Below, in pieces: positions 51,754-60,095 of a stretch of 64,000 bases of DNA (position 1 is its first letter; every line of letters starts with the position of its first letter). The position numbers and the translations under genes were made by a program. Under the pieces are notes generated by a model. It was not told the origin of the DNA and searched no databases. It worked only from the letters and a program-made list of their open reading frames with translations. Source of the stretch: an uncultured Clostridia bacterium (GTDB lineage: Bacteria > Bacillota > Clostridia > Oscillospirales > Ruminococcaceae); NCBI GenBank assembly GCA_945829235.1, contig CALZUA010000014.1, forward strand, positions 1-64,000, written 5' to 3'.

Positions 51754-53241
51754 CTAAATCTCGTTCTTCTTAATCGATGCCACGCAAAAATCCAGTCGCT
51801 CGTCCTCGTCCTTCTTTTTGCTTGCCATACCCGTTATAACGCGCGCGTTCGGGTCAACACCGTCAACTGTGGTTATCTCGCCGACACCCGCACCGACAGG
51901 CGCTCCCGGAACTCTGAACGTTGCCGCGTCAATCGGCTCAATGCTTTCCTCAACGGGCTTCGCGAGTTGCGGAATCCAATCGTACGGCATACGGTACGCG
52001 CGGTAAATCATATTGTTGGTGAACTTGCCGAACATATTGTTGAAATACGGGTTGATGTACTCCCACACAATTTCGTGCTCGGGCGTAACCTCAAGCAAAT
52101 GCCCGTCACTGCCCTCGGTTATCAGCGTGTTTCCGTTGGGCAAGCGTTGCGCGGAGCTGATGTACGAGCTGTAAAACTTTGACGCGTCCGTGAACAAGAA
52201 GCAACCGTGCTCAAGCGGCGTGTATTGCCACGTTATTTCAAGCGTAACCGGATTGAACTGCAAAACTCTTGAATAATCGCGGTGCGCGTTGTTGTTACCG
52301 GTAGGAGAAGCGGGGTTCGGCACACCGTAGCCGCCCTCGCCGCCGTTGTCGTACACCAACAAGTCACCCTCACCCGGCAACCCTTTCGGTATCATATGCA
52401 GGTGATGCTGACCGATAATCCAGCCGAGCTTGCGGGTAGCCTCGTTCTCGTTGAAATCGGGTCCCAAGCGCCACACAATCTTGCCGGTGCTTTTCTCAAT
52501 GATAGCGAGAATGTTAGAGTTTCGCGCGTCGAAAATTATATTGTCGGGGTGAAAACGCGTGTCGCCTGCGTCATACCACTTGTTTTCACCGAGCGTTGCG
52601 AAGTTGTTGACGTGCATCCAGTCGCCGCCCGCTTCACCGTGCAGACCGGGGTTTCTGAACAGCACGTTTTTCGCCGCCTCGTCAAAGCCGAGTTCATCGA
52701 AATGGTCGCTTGCGCGCCAGCTCCAAACGATGTTTCCGTCCCAGTCAACCTCGATTATCTTGTCGTCAATCAGCCGTTTGTCCGAGATATTGTGGTTATA
52801 GAGGTTCTCGTGGGTGAGAATGAGCGTGTTGCCGCTTGATGTTTTCGGTTCACCGTTGGGATAATAGTAGCCGACAGTCGAGCCCTCGCGCTGAAAATCG
52901 TGGTGTTGACGAGCCATATAAACGGGATTTTCGGGGTCATCGGCAACCAACTCGGTCTTGTCGAATTTCCACACAATATGCCCGTCCCAGTCCACCTGAA
53001 CAAGGTCAACTTGGTCTTGATAAGCATTTTTTCCGGTACGCGCGGCGGTTGTTCCCATAACGTAACCGCCGGGCAAAATCTTGTTCGGGAAACCGCCAAG
53101 CCCTGCCCAGAGCTTAACCTCGTTTCCTCTCATATCAATCAACAGCGCGCCCTTTGATGACGGGAAAATCGTGTAGCCGCTGTACGCCTTTTCCTTATTG
53201 TAACGCAAAGTACCCGTTGGGAAAATTGTTGGATAACCCAT
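51754..53241 (-). CDS. arylsulfotransferase (ASST)-family protein
   Basis: 495 aa. The ASST beta-propeller family is seen in repeated blades DWDGNIVWSW, STGKIVWRLGPDF, TLEITWQY and EHEIVWEY, with H-rich motifs MARQHHDFQREG, GDWMHVNNF and GWIIGQHHLHMIPKG. ASSTs move sulfate between phenolic compounds using a His intermediate. Many are periplasmic; here no signal peptide is visible, so this one should be cytoplasmic. It is last in an operon with an ABC importer. The start follows TAAGGAGGACAAAAA. Confidence 0.88.
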   Translation of the reverse strand: MGYPTIFPTGTLRYNKEKAYSGYTIFPSSKGALLIDMRGNEVKLWAGLGGFPNKILPGGYVMGTTAARTGKNAYQDQVDLVQVDWDGHIVWKFDKTELVADDPENPVYMARQHHDFQREGSTVGYYYPNGEPKTSSGNTLILTHENLYNHNISDKRLIDDKIIEVDWDGNIVWSWRASDHFDELGFDEAAKNVLFRNPGLHGEAGGDWMHVNNFATLGENKWYDAGDTRFHPDNIIFDARNSNILAIIEKSTGKIVWRLGPDFNENEATRKLGWIIGQHHLHMIPKGLPGEGDLLVYDNGGEGGYGVPNPASPTGNNNAHRDYSRVLQFNPVTLEITWQYTPLEHGCFLFTDASKFYSSYISSAQRLPNGNTLITEGSDGHLLEVTPEHEIVWEYINPYFNNMFGKFTNNMIYRAYRMPYDWIPQLAKPVEESIEPIDAATFRVPGAPVGAGVGEITTVDGVDPNARVITGMASKKKDEDERLDFCVASIKKNEI

Positions 53242-53253
53242 TTTTTGTCCTCC

Positions 53254-54282
53254 TTAATTGTACGCGGTCAAAAGCCTTGCCGTTACCCGCTCGGGGAAGG
53301 CAACCTTAGCCGCTTTATCATTATAGAATTGCCGGATATTGTAATCCTCGGGGAACTTGCCGTTCGCGAACGCCCAGTCCTTCACGCTTGAAAGGTGCGC
53401 GGCGGCTTCCTCGGAAAGCCCGAATTTAATGGTGAGCTGAGTCCAGTTGCTCTTGAAATCCTCGGCTTCTATGCCAAATCTTGCGGCAATTTTCTCGGCT
53501 GATTCATCGAGATGGCTGTTGATATAGGCAACGCTCTCGTCAAGTGCCTTGATGTAATTCGCGAGCAACTCGCTGTTTTTCTCGGCAAAATCCTTGGTTG
53601 TGATAAGGTAACTGCTCACGTCAATCCCGATGTCCTTCGGCGAGGCAACCAGCTTCCAGCCTTGTTCTTCGTAACGCTTGCCCTGCGCACCCGTTGCAAC
53701 AACCGCCGATGCGTCACCGTTTTTCGCGAGTGCAAGTGAGGTCATATTCGAGTCAGTCTGAACAACCTTTTGCTTGGAGATATCCAACCCAAGATAGGTC
53801 TGAGCCTGCCAGTTGAAATATTCGATAACCGTGCCGATTTGCGTAATCCAACCCTCGCTGTCGTTGAGCGCTTTGAGGTTATCCGCATACTTTGGTGCAA
53901 CGTACAACCCGCCGTTTGTGGACACACCCGAAGCAAGGTCTGAGAAAATCACCAAGGTGTTCGCGTGGAGCGTGTTTCCGAAGCGGTTGACGGCGGCAAA
54001 ATCCGCGAGAATACCCGTATCCGCTGTACCGGTGACGATGGAGTCAACGGTGTTGATGCCCGCGACAAACTCGGTTGTCTGCACGTCAATGCCGTACTTC
54101 TTGAAAATGCCCTGTTCTATGCCGATATAGTCGGCGTACTGGTCGGGCTGTCCTGTCATATTGGCAACCCGAAGCGTCTTCAGCTCGCCGTTTCCCGTGG
54201 GTGCGGCGCTGTTCGAGCAAGCGGCAAGCGCTGTTGTCGATAAAGCCAGAATTGCCGATAAAATAATTTTCTTGATATTCAT
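53254..54282 (-). CDS. ABC transporter substrate-binding lipoprotein (SsuA/TauA/NMT1-like)
   Basis: 342 aa. Lipobox ALAAC (C22). The opening LRVANMTGQPDQYADYIGIEQGIFKKYGIDVQ is the usual nitrate/sulfonate/taurine-type periplasmic-binding start. Likely ligand is an organosulfur compound such as a sulfonate or sulfate ester, judged from the ASST and sulfur genes nearby. The start is ATG 54282 behind AAAGAGGTAACAATT; an upstream in-frame ATG overlaps that site. Confidence 0.88.
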   Translation of the reverse strand: MNIKKIILSAILALSTTALAACSNSAAPTGNGELKTLRVANMTGQPDQYADYIGIEQGIFKKYGIDVQTTEFVAGINTVDSIVTGTADTGILADFAAVNRFGNTLHANTLVIFSDLASGVSTNGGLYVAPKYADNLKALNDSEGWITQIGTVIEYFNWQAQTYLGLDISKQKVVQTDSNMTSLALAKNGDASAVVATGAQGKRYEEQGWKLVASPKDIGIDVSSYLITTKDFAEKNSELLANYIKALDESVAYINSHLDESAEKIAARFGIEAEDFKSNWTQLTIKFGLSEEAAAHLSSVKDWAFANGKFPEDYNIRQFYNDKAAKVAFPERVTARLLTAYN

Positions 54283-54443
54283 AATTGTTACCTCTTTCAT
54301 TTATTTTGTATTGCGAGAGAACCCGCGAAGCGTTTGTTGAAGCCGTTTCGCGCTGACGATTACCGCACTCGTTATCGATTACCGCGCCCGATACCGAGAA
54401 CCGCGCCGGTTATCGAGAACCGCGCGAAGCGTTGCCCGAAACG
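54283..54443. other. non-coding gap with recurring ATCGAGAACCGCG motif
   Basis: 161 bp between permease and binding-protein genes. GTTATCGAGAACCGCG and related ACCGAGAACCGCG copies lie near 54390-54425. The complementary form TTCTCGATAACG is found at 32.4 and 61.9 kb. No terminator or gene seen. Confidence 0.5.
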
Positions 54444-55223
54444 TCACTTTACTCCGAAATGCTTGAGCTTGTGTTTGCCGATGAAAAGCAAAATTCTGTC
54501 CATCGCAAAGCCGATGACCGCGAGCGTGACAATGCCCGCGAACGCCCAGCCTGTCTTGTAGTACAGCTTTGAGCTGTTGATGAGGTAGCCCAAGCCGTCG
54601 CTTCCGACAAGCATTTCCGCCGCCACAACGCAGGTTATCGATGAGCCAAGTCCGAGCCGCACACCCGTGAAGATGTTTGACACCGCGGACGGCACGACAA
54701 CCGTGAAAAACACGCGGATTTTCTTCGCGCCCATGCACGAAGCCGCTTCTGTGAGCGAGCGGTCAACCGAGGCTACACCCGCTATCGTGTTGACGAAAAT
54801 CGGGAAAAACGCCGCGTAAAATATCAGCGCAACCTTCGATTGGTCACCCACGCCAAACCACATAAGAAACAGCGTTGTGAGAGCAACTGCGGGTACAAAG
54901 CGGAAAAAGTTCAGGATAGGTTCAACAAGCCAGCGCACGGGCTTGAAGTTGCCGACAAGCAACCCGAGCGGTACGCCGACAGCCGCCGCCAACAACCAAC
55001 CTTTGAAAATCCTCCCAAAGCTTGCGAGAATGTCCTGCCAAAGCACGCCGCTTTCAACAAGCGTGCCCATACTCGAAACGGTTTCGGGCGGGCTTGGGAG
55101 AAAGTACTCGTCGTATGCGAGCGAGCCGAGCCACCAGATGCCGATGATGATTATCCACGACAACACGCCGCTTTTCAAAATCCTCCGCACGATATCGCGA
55201 GGAGTTGTTTTCTTCTTGTTCAT
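54444..55223 (-). CDS. ABC transporter permease (SsuC/TauC-like)
   Basis: 259 aa with about six membrane helices. EAASCMGAKKIRVFFTVVVPSA is the EAA contact loop, and PVRWLVEPILNFFRFVPAVAL is typical of nitrate/sulfonate/taurine permeases. The start is ATG 55223 behind TGAGGAGGAAACT; an ATG further up lies inside the ATPase gene. It lies 10 bp after the ATPase gene. Confidence 0.9.
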   Translation of the reverse strand: MNKKKTTPRDIVRRILKSGVLSWIIIIGIWWLGSLAYDEYFLPSPPETVSSMGTLVESGVLWQDILASFGRIFKGWLLAAAVGVPLGLLVGNFKPVRWLVEPILNFFRFVPAVALTTLFLMWFGVGDQSKVALIFYAAFFPIFVNTIAGVASVDRSLTEAASCMGAKKIRVFFTVVVPSAVSNIFTGVRLGLGSSITCVVAAEMLVGSDGLGYLINSSKLYYKTGWAFAGIVTLAVIGFAMDRILLFIGKHKLKHFGVK

Positions 55224-55233
55224 AGTTTCCTCC

Positions 55234-56301
55234 TCAGATGTAGTAGACATCGCTTGCGTCAAGACCTTTGTTCAAGAGGATTGCGGTTTCGTTGCCGCTT
55301 ATCGTGTACAGCTTCTTGATGAGCACCTTAACCTTGTCGCCGCGTTTCAGGCGGGGCGCGTTGAGGTCGTACCTGCCGGTGAGCGTCTGCCCGTCAATCT
55401 TCACAAGCACCTCAAAAACGTTCCCGCGGAACAGGATTTCCTCGACAACACCGTCCTCCATCGAGCTTTCGTACTGGTGGAAGCCGTTGTCCTCGAACTT
55501 GTTTATCTCGATGAACTCAGGGCGGATAACCGCGGTTTTTGACGCTTCGGACTGAGTGAAGCCCTTGAGCGAGCCGTAGTTCTCGATTACAGCGGATTGC
55601 CCGATAAACTGCGCTACAAACGGTGTTTTCGGGTTAAGGTAGATTTCAACGGGGTTGCCGACTTGTTCAACCTTGCCGTTGTTGGTGATGATAATCTCAT
55701 CGGCAACCTCAACCGCTTCATCTTGGTCGTGAGTGACGAAAATGCTGGTGATGCCAACCTTGTCGATTGTTTCGCGAAGCCAACCGCGAAGCTCCTTACG
55801 CACCTTTGCGTCAATTGCCGCGAACGGCTCGTCGAGGAGGAGAAGCTCGGGTTGCGGCGCGAGGGCTCTTGCGAGGGCAATGCGCTGTCGTTGACCGCCG
55901 CTGAGTTGGTCGGGGTAGCGTTTTTCAAGCCCCGGCAAGCCGACAAGCTCGAGCAACTCGGCAACACGGTTTTTGATGAACGCCTTGTCCTTTTTCTGCA
56001 CCTTCAGACCGTAGGCGATGTTGTCGAACACCGTTTTAAACGGGAACAACGCGTAATTCTGGAACACGAAGCCGATGCCTCTTTCGTTCACGGGCAAGCT
56101 GTTGACGTTTTTGCCGTCAATGAAGATATCGCCGCTGTCCTGCTTTTCAAGCCCCGCGAGAATGCGGAGGATTGTGGTTTTGCCGCTTCCGCTCGGTCCG
56201 AGCAGACCGATGAGCTTGCCTTTTTCGATGCCAAAGCTCACGTTGTCGCTTGCTTTGAAATCGCCGAAGGTCTTGTCTATGTTTTTTAACTCGATGTACA
56301 T
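55234..56301 (-). CDS. ABC transporter ATP-binding protein with TOBE extension (CysA-like)
   Basis: 355 aa. Walker A GPSGSGKTT, signature LSGGQRQRIALARAL, Walker B LLLLDEPFAAID. A C-terminal TOBE region of about 110 residues is present. The segments KELRGWLRETIDK, SIFVTHDQDEAVEVAD and FVAQFIGQSA look like sulfate CysA proteins rather than SsuB, which lacks TOBE. It thus combines a CysA-like ATPase with an SsuC-like permease, which hints at control by the ATPase C-terminus. First gene of the operon. Confidence 0.9.
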   Translation of the reverse strand: MYIELKNIDKTFGDFKASDNVSFGIEKGKLIGLLGPSGSGKTTILRILAGLEKQDSGDIFIDGKNVNSLPVNERGIGFVFQNYALFPFKTVFDNIAYGLKVQKKDKAFIKNRVAELLELVGLPGLEKRYPDQLSGGQRQRIALARALAPQPELLLLDEPFAAIDAKVRKELRGWLRETIDKVGITSIFVTHDQDEAVEVADEIIITNNGKVEQVGNPVEIYLNPKTPFVAQFIGQSAVIENYGSLKGFTQSEASKTAVIRPEFIEINKFEDNGFHQYESSMEDGVVEEILFRGNVFEVLVKIDGQTLTGRYDLNAPRLKRGDKVKVLIKKLYTISGNETAILLNKGLDASDVYYI

Positions 56302-56421
56302 ATTATTAACTCCATTGTCCGACTATTAAAATTCCGTTCAACATCGACCGCTCGGACACATTCGGAGCATACGAAAAATTCGTTTGCTTTTCATAAATGT
56401 TTGTTCCTTTGCTGAATTTCT

Positions 56422-56438
56422 CATATATTTCCTATATG
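56422..56438. promoter_or_regulatory. inverted repeat in the ABC-operon leader
   Basis: CATATA-TTTCC-TATATG, a perfect 6-bp inverted repeat with a 5-bp centre, lies just downstream of the -10 box. A regulator binding here would block transcription. The regulator is not identified. Confidence 0.45.
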
Positions 56439-56452
56439 TTTAGTGTGCTATG

Positions 56453-56481
56453 ATTATACAATTTTTCCCGAGAAATGTCAA
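56453..56481 (-). promoter_or_regulatory. promoter of the arylsulfotransferase/ABC operon
   Basis: On the minus strand TTGACA (complement of 56476-56481), 17-bp spacer, TATAAT (complement of 56453-56458): a full consensus promoter. Confidence 0.85.
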
Positions 56482-56602
56482 GAGTATTTTGGAAACTTTG
56501 GCGATTTTTACACATTTATCAAAAATCACTATAAACTTGTGTACATATTTGCCATATCTGATTAGTAGGATATGCCAATTTGCAAAAAATTCTCGAAAAA
56601 GC

Positions 56603-56631
56603 TTGACAAATGCGCCAAAATGGGATATAAT
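56603..56631 (+). promoter_or_regulatory. promoter of the thioredoxin gene
   Basis: TTGACA (56603-56608), 17-bp spacer, TATAAT (56626-56631), 52 bp before the ATG. Confidence 0.87.
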
Positions 56632-56683
56632 GTCTACAAAACTACTATGCATATAGGAATAACGGGATATGGAGGAACAAGAA

Positions 56684-56992
56684 ATGTTGACACAACTGAC
56701 GGCGGCGAATTTAAGTGAGGTTTTGGGAACGGAGAAAGCGCTGGTGGTGGAGTTTTACTCGCCGACCTGCGCACATTGCAAGAAGACGGAGGTAGGGCTT
56801 GCAGAAATCTCGGAGAGCGATGATGTAATGATAGCGAAATGCGACATCACCGAGGAAACCGCGCTTGCTGAAAAGTACGATATAACCGCGCTTCCAACGC
56901 TCCTTTTCATCAAGAACGGCGAAATTCGGGAGCGGCTGGTTGGGTTCACGCACAAGCTGATAATTTTGGAGAACATCAAAAAATTGCAATAA
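56684..56992 (+). CDS. thioredoxin-like protein with CAHC active site
   Basis: 102 aa, a single thioredoxin fold. The active site is C29-A-H-C32 instead of the usual CGPC, and the cis-Pro is in ITALPTLLF. CxHC sites are known to be more oxidising in DsbA-type proteins (established for CPHC), so redox potential may differ. The start is ATG 56684, with TGGAGGAACAAGAA before it; an in-frame ATG at 56669 contains the site. A trxB gene lies 3 kb away. Confidence 0.85.
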   Translation: MLTQLTAANLSEVLGTEKALVVEFYSPTCAHCKKTEVGLAEISESDDVMIAKCDITEETALAEKYDITALPTLLFIKNGEIRERLVGFTHKLIILENIKKLQ

Positions 56993-56997
56993 AAAAC

Positions 56998-57028
56998 GCG
57001 CGTTGGTGCAAAAGCCGACGCGCTTTTT
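56998..57028 (+). terminator. terminator of the thioredoxin gene
   Basis: GCGCGTTGG and CCGACGCGC pair with one wobble around an 8-nt loop, followed by five T. Confidence 0.82.
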
Positions 57029-57098
57029 GCGGTAGACAATGCTCTGCGGGAACTCTTGGCGAGGTTTGCGAACGGGGGCGGGTTTCTGCGAAACCTTG

Positions 57099-57194
57099 GC
57101 ATTTTCGGCGGCATCGAACCGCCGAAAATGCGCGGGCGAAGCCACGCACGAAGGCTGTTGAAAGAACGGGTTTGGATAGCGTGGCTTCGCCCGC
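57099..57194 (+). repeat. two-hairpin element, copy F
   Basis: Hairpin 1: 57099-57111 with 57119-57131, loop CATCGAA, 13 pairs. Hairpin 2: GCGGGCGAAGCCACGC (57132-57147) with 57179-57194, 16 pairs, 31-nt loop. The stem 2 sequence differs from all other copies, yet pairs perfectly. Located 14 kb from the nearest other copy. Confidence 0.9.
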
Positions 57195-57386
57195 TCTGCG
57201 AGCTTAGTTTGCGAGAGGTGCAGTGAGTTTTACCGTTGGGGCGGGGTGTGTTTATCGGGATTTGCCACGGACTTCCGAGAGCGTCCTGTTCGGCTTCTAT
57301 CCGCTTTTCGCGGCATAGTTTAGAAATGGTTTGCTACGGGATACCTCATTTTTCGGAGGCTTCCTTTGTTCCCCAAAACTCCGTAG

Positions 57387-58997
57387 TTACACCCTCTGAA
57401 GCTTCGTTTTAAGGGTTGCAATTTCAGAGTCTATCGCATTTATCCGAGCCAGCGCCTCTTTTTTCTTCCGTGCGCCCTCGCCGAAAATCTTGTTCTTGAA
57501 TTCTTCGTAAATTCGGCTCTGGTTTGCCCTTTCAGTGTTGAGTTGAGCAATTTGAGCGTTGATTGCGTTGTTGTTTGCAATCGCTTTTTCGCGGGCTTTC
57601 TTGGTTTCGTTTCTCTTAAAGCCGCCGGGAAGAGTGTAGTAGTTTTTCTTCATTTTGCATTCTTTTTCCAAAGCGCCTTCAGCACAAAGACCGTTGGCTA
57701 ATCCCGGATATCCTATGCCCATTACACCGCAAGCTTGGCTAAAAGCCTTGCCCAGAGTATCGTATGCTTCTCCGGAATCAAATATTTTATCGCCTGTAAA
57801 TACCGATTTGTACTTTTCGAACAACGCATCGGGATCAAGCAGAACTAAAATGTCATCCACAAACGTTCGGTCAACCTTGTTGGACGAACCGCCGTCCTTT
57901 TTGTTTAACGCTAAAGAAGATAAATCTAAATCAAAAACATAACCATTTTGTTTAGCAGTTTTCTTGTGCAATGTCAACAATCCATCACGTTTTCCGATTA
58001 TGTAGTCGTTTGCAAACGGGTCATAATTGTTTTGATTTGTGTGTTTGTCGTAATCATAGATGAAATTTGGTAGTTTACCGGTAGAAAAAGCGAGGTCATA
58101 AGAAAGTTCTTCGATAACGCTCATATCCGAGGATATACCGTCCTGAGAGAGTATTATTCCAACAGCGACTTGAAGTTCGTCCGGAGTGATTGTGGTCTTG
58201 TCTGCAAACGCCGCTGTCAATACACCCTTTATATACTCCTCACAAAAGTAAACAGGATTATCATCGACATAAAACGCATGATCAAGTGCTCCGCGTATCA
58301 GCGCAAGTTCACTTTGTTTCAGAAATTTAATTCTTGTATTGGCCACCTGTGTTTTGTTTTGGCTTACGGTAGCTGTTGTGTTTTTATCTCTGCTTTCGGG
58401 CTTTTGACAGTCAATATATCCGTAGGCATTGGCAGTGGTGCAAATTTTTTCAAAATCAAACTTTGAAATATCACCCGTGCCTTTTCGTGTAAGATATTTG
58501 GCAATATCTTTAAACAACTGATTTACATAGTTTTCATCATCGATAGGGAACGAGGTGATATTGTTTTCCAAACAGTATTTGTACAGCAATAAAGCTTGTT
58601 CTCTTATGCTTGCAACTTTGTTAGTTCTGGAATTGATTTTTGAAATAATCCCGGCGCAGGAATCCTTCGGCGGTTCCAGCTTGTTAGCAACAGAAGCGGA
58701 GGGCTGCCACTCAATGTTACAGTAGCGTTGCTTGTACCTGATAAGCGTTGATTCGTATTTCGCGGGGTCTGCCAAGGCTCTGTCTATGTCATTTTCCGTA
58801 AAGTCAAGCATAAGGTATCCCAAGTCCGAACCGCAGGCTCCGCAGTGATAATATCCCTTCTTTTTGCCCGCTGTACCTGCAACTGCGCCGACAGGTCCAA
58901 AAAAGATTGTTCCGGCAACCGCCTTTCCGACGCTGAAACCCTCGTTTTTTGTGCCATAAGAGACACTCTTGCTTCCGCAAGCCGCACATCTCGACAT
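57387..58997 (-). CDS. hypothetical zinc-ribbon protein with Gly-rich segment and C-terminal coiled coil
   Basis: 536 aa, no full-length family recognised. The N-terminus has MSRCAACGSKS and YYHCGACGSDLG, a four-Cys zinc ribbon, split by a hydrophobic Gly/Ala-rich stretch (VGKAVAGTIFFGPVGAVAGTAG) like those of membrane-inserting or TIGR-type zinc-ribbon proteins. The middle about 300 residues are mixed alpha/beta and unassigned. The last about 90 residues are a charged coiled coil (KKAREKAIANNNAINAQIAQ onward). Own consensus promoter. It is divergent from an XRE regulator, which probably controls it. Confidence 0.7.
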   Translation of the reverse strand: MSRCAACGSKSVSYGTKNEGFSVGKAVAGTIFFGPVGAVAGTAGKKKGYYHCGACGSDLGYLMLDFTENDIDRALADPAKYESTLIRYKQRYCNIEWQPSASVANKLEPPKDSCAGIISKINSRTNKVASIREQALLLYKYCLENNITSFPIDDENYVNQLFKDIAKYLTRKGTGDISKFDFEKICTTANAYGYIDCQKPESRDKNTTATVSQNKTQVANTRIKFLKQSELALIRGALDHAFYVDDNPVYFCEEYIKGVLTAAFADKTTITPDELQVAVGIILSQDGISSDMSVIEELSYDLAFSTGKLPNFIYDYDKHTNQNNYDPFANDYIIGKRDGLLTLHKKTAKQNGYVFDLDLSSLALNKKDGGSSNKVDRTFVDDILVLLDPDALFEKYKSVFTGDKIFDSGEAYDTLGKAFSQACGVMGIGYPGLANGLCAEGALEKECKMKKNYYTLPGGFKRNETKKAREKAIANNNAINAQIAQLNTERANQSRIYEEFKNKIFGEGARKKKEALARINAIDSEIATLKTKLQRV

Positions 58998-59058
58998 AAT
59001 AATTATCCTCCGTTATAGTATAATAGGCAGAATATTACAGAAAACTACCTTTAGTTGT

Positions 59059-59087
59059 ATTATATCACACCATATAGTTGTTGTCAA
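59059..59087 (-). promoter_or_regulatory. promoter of the zinc-ribbon gene
   Basis: On the minus strand TTGACA (complement of 59082-59087), 17-bp spacer, TATAAT (complement of 59059-59064). It lies in the 162-bp gap shared with the divergent XRE gene. Confidence 0.82.
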
Positions 59088-59159
59088 GACCAAAATGGTT
59101 TTTTAATTTATGTGTAATATCTGATACAATGTAATTACAAACTAATTAAGGTGGTTGCT

Positions 59160-59492
59160 ATGGTTAAGAACTTACGGTTGTTAAGAGAAGAAGCGGGATT
59201 ATCTCAACAAAAGCTCGCAGATATGCTGAATATTTCGCAACAGGCTATTTTTAAGTACGAGAAGACCGCCAACGAACCGGATATTGCCACGCTTATCAGG
59301 CTTGCCGAAATATTTAACGTTACCGTTGATTATCTGATAGGAAACACCGAAATAAGAGAACGCAATGCAAAATGCAGCGCAGTAATGCTGACCGAAAGCG
59401 AAGCTGAGCATATCCGCAAATGGCGGAGCCTGCCATCACCGATACAGGATAATGTAGATGAACTTATCGCGAATATTATTGCCAAAATATAA
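59160..59492 (+). CDS. XRE-family transcriptional regulator
   Basis: 110 aa. N-terminal helix-turn-helix: LRLLREEAGLSQQKLADMLNI and QQAIFKYEKTANEPDIATLI, followed by the FNVTVDYLIGNT end typical of the Cro/CI group. The start is ATG 59160 with AAGGTGG before it. It is divergent from the zinc-ribbon gene with a 162-bp gap, the layout of a local repressor. Confidence 0.88.
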   Translation: MVKNLRLLREEAGLSQQKLADMLNISQQAIFKYEKTANEPDIATLIRLAEIFNVTVDYLIGNTEIRERNAKCSAVMLTESEAEHIRKWRSLPSPIQDNVDELIANIIAKI

Positions 59493-59548
59493 TGGAGAAA
59501 ACGCCTTGTGAACTCAGAGCGTTTTGCATTGATTTTTATAAAACAAAA

Positions 59549-59592
59549 GCGGACAAAATCCACACGAAAGATTTTGTCCGCATAATTTTTGA
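59549..59592 (+). terminator. terminator-like hairpin after the XRE gene
   Basis: GCGGACAAAATC (59549-59560) pairs perfectly with 59570-59581 around CACACGAAA, followed by ATAATTTTT. Confidence 0.65.
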
Positions 59593-59859
59593 ATTTGTAG
59601 CTTAAAATCTGCTGTTTTTCACGAAATTTCACCCGAAAAATCTGAAAATAGAACATTTAACCGGCTCACACACACCATCGCTTTTTCTATCGGAGTTTGA
59701 AAACGCGGGTTGCGAGAGCCTCGCGGAGCTTGTTGCTCGGCTGATTGCAAAAGTATCTGATTGTACAAAAATGTCTGAACAAACAGCGGGTTGTGCGCTA
59801 TAATTTAGGTGTTATATCCCGCTGTAATGGTCGGAAAGTGAGGTTATTATGGAGAAAAA

Positions 59860-60048
59860 TTTAATCGTCGGGATTTCGTTCGTATGATTGACGACATTAA
59901 GGCGGAAAAATCGGCATTGTTATCACCGAAGATTTGTCGCGATTTGGGCGCGATAATTTGATAACAGGGCAGTATATCGAAATGATTTTGCCTGATTACA
60001 ACGTTCGATTTTAGCTGAAAATGACGTTGTGGACACGCTTGAGAAGTA
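59860..60048 (+). pseudogene. serine site-specific recombinase, decayed N-terminal fragment
   Basis: Two shifted frames give FNRRDFVRMIDDIKAEK and then GIVITEDLSRFGRDNLITG with YIEMILPDYNVRF, an in-frame TAG, and, one base off, AENDVVDTLEKY. These are in the order of a resolvase/invertase domain of large serine recombinases (the LSRFGRD motif, then the RFIA-x-x-D motif). At least two frameshifts and one stop break it, and the catalytic Ser end is missing. It is a relic of a mobile element. The 603-bp gap around it holds no other gene. Confidence 0.75.
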
Positions 60049-60095
60049 TTTGGTTTACGCTTTGTTTCCGAAAGGGCTTTTTTCGATTCGCGTGA

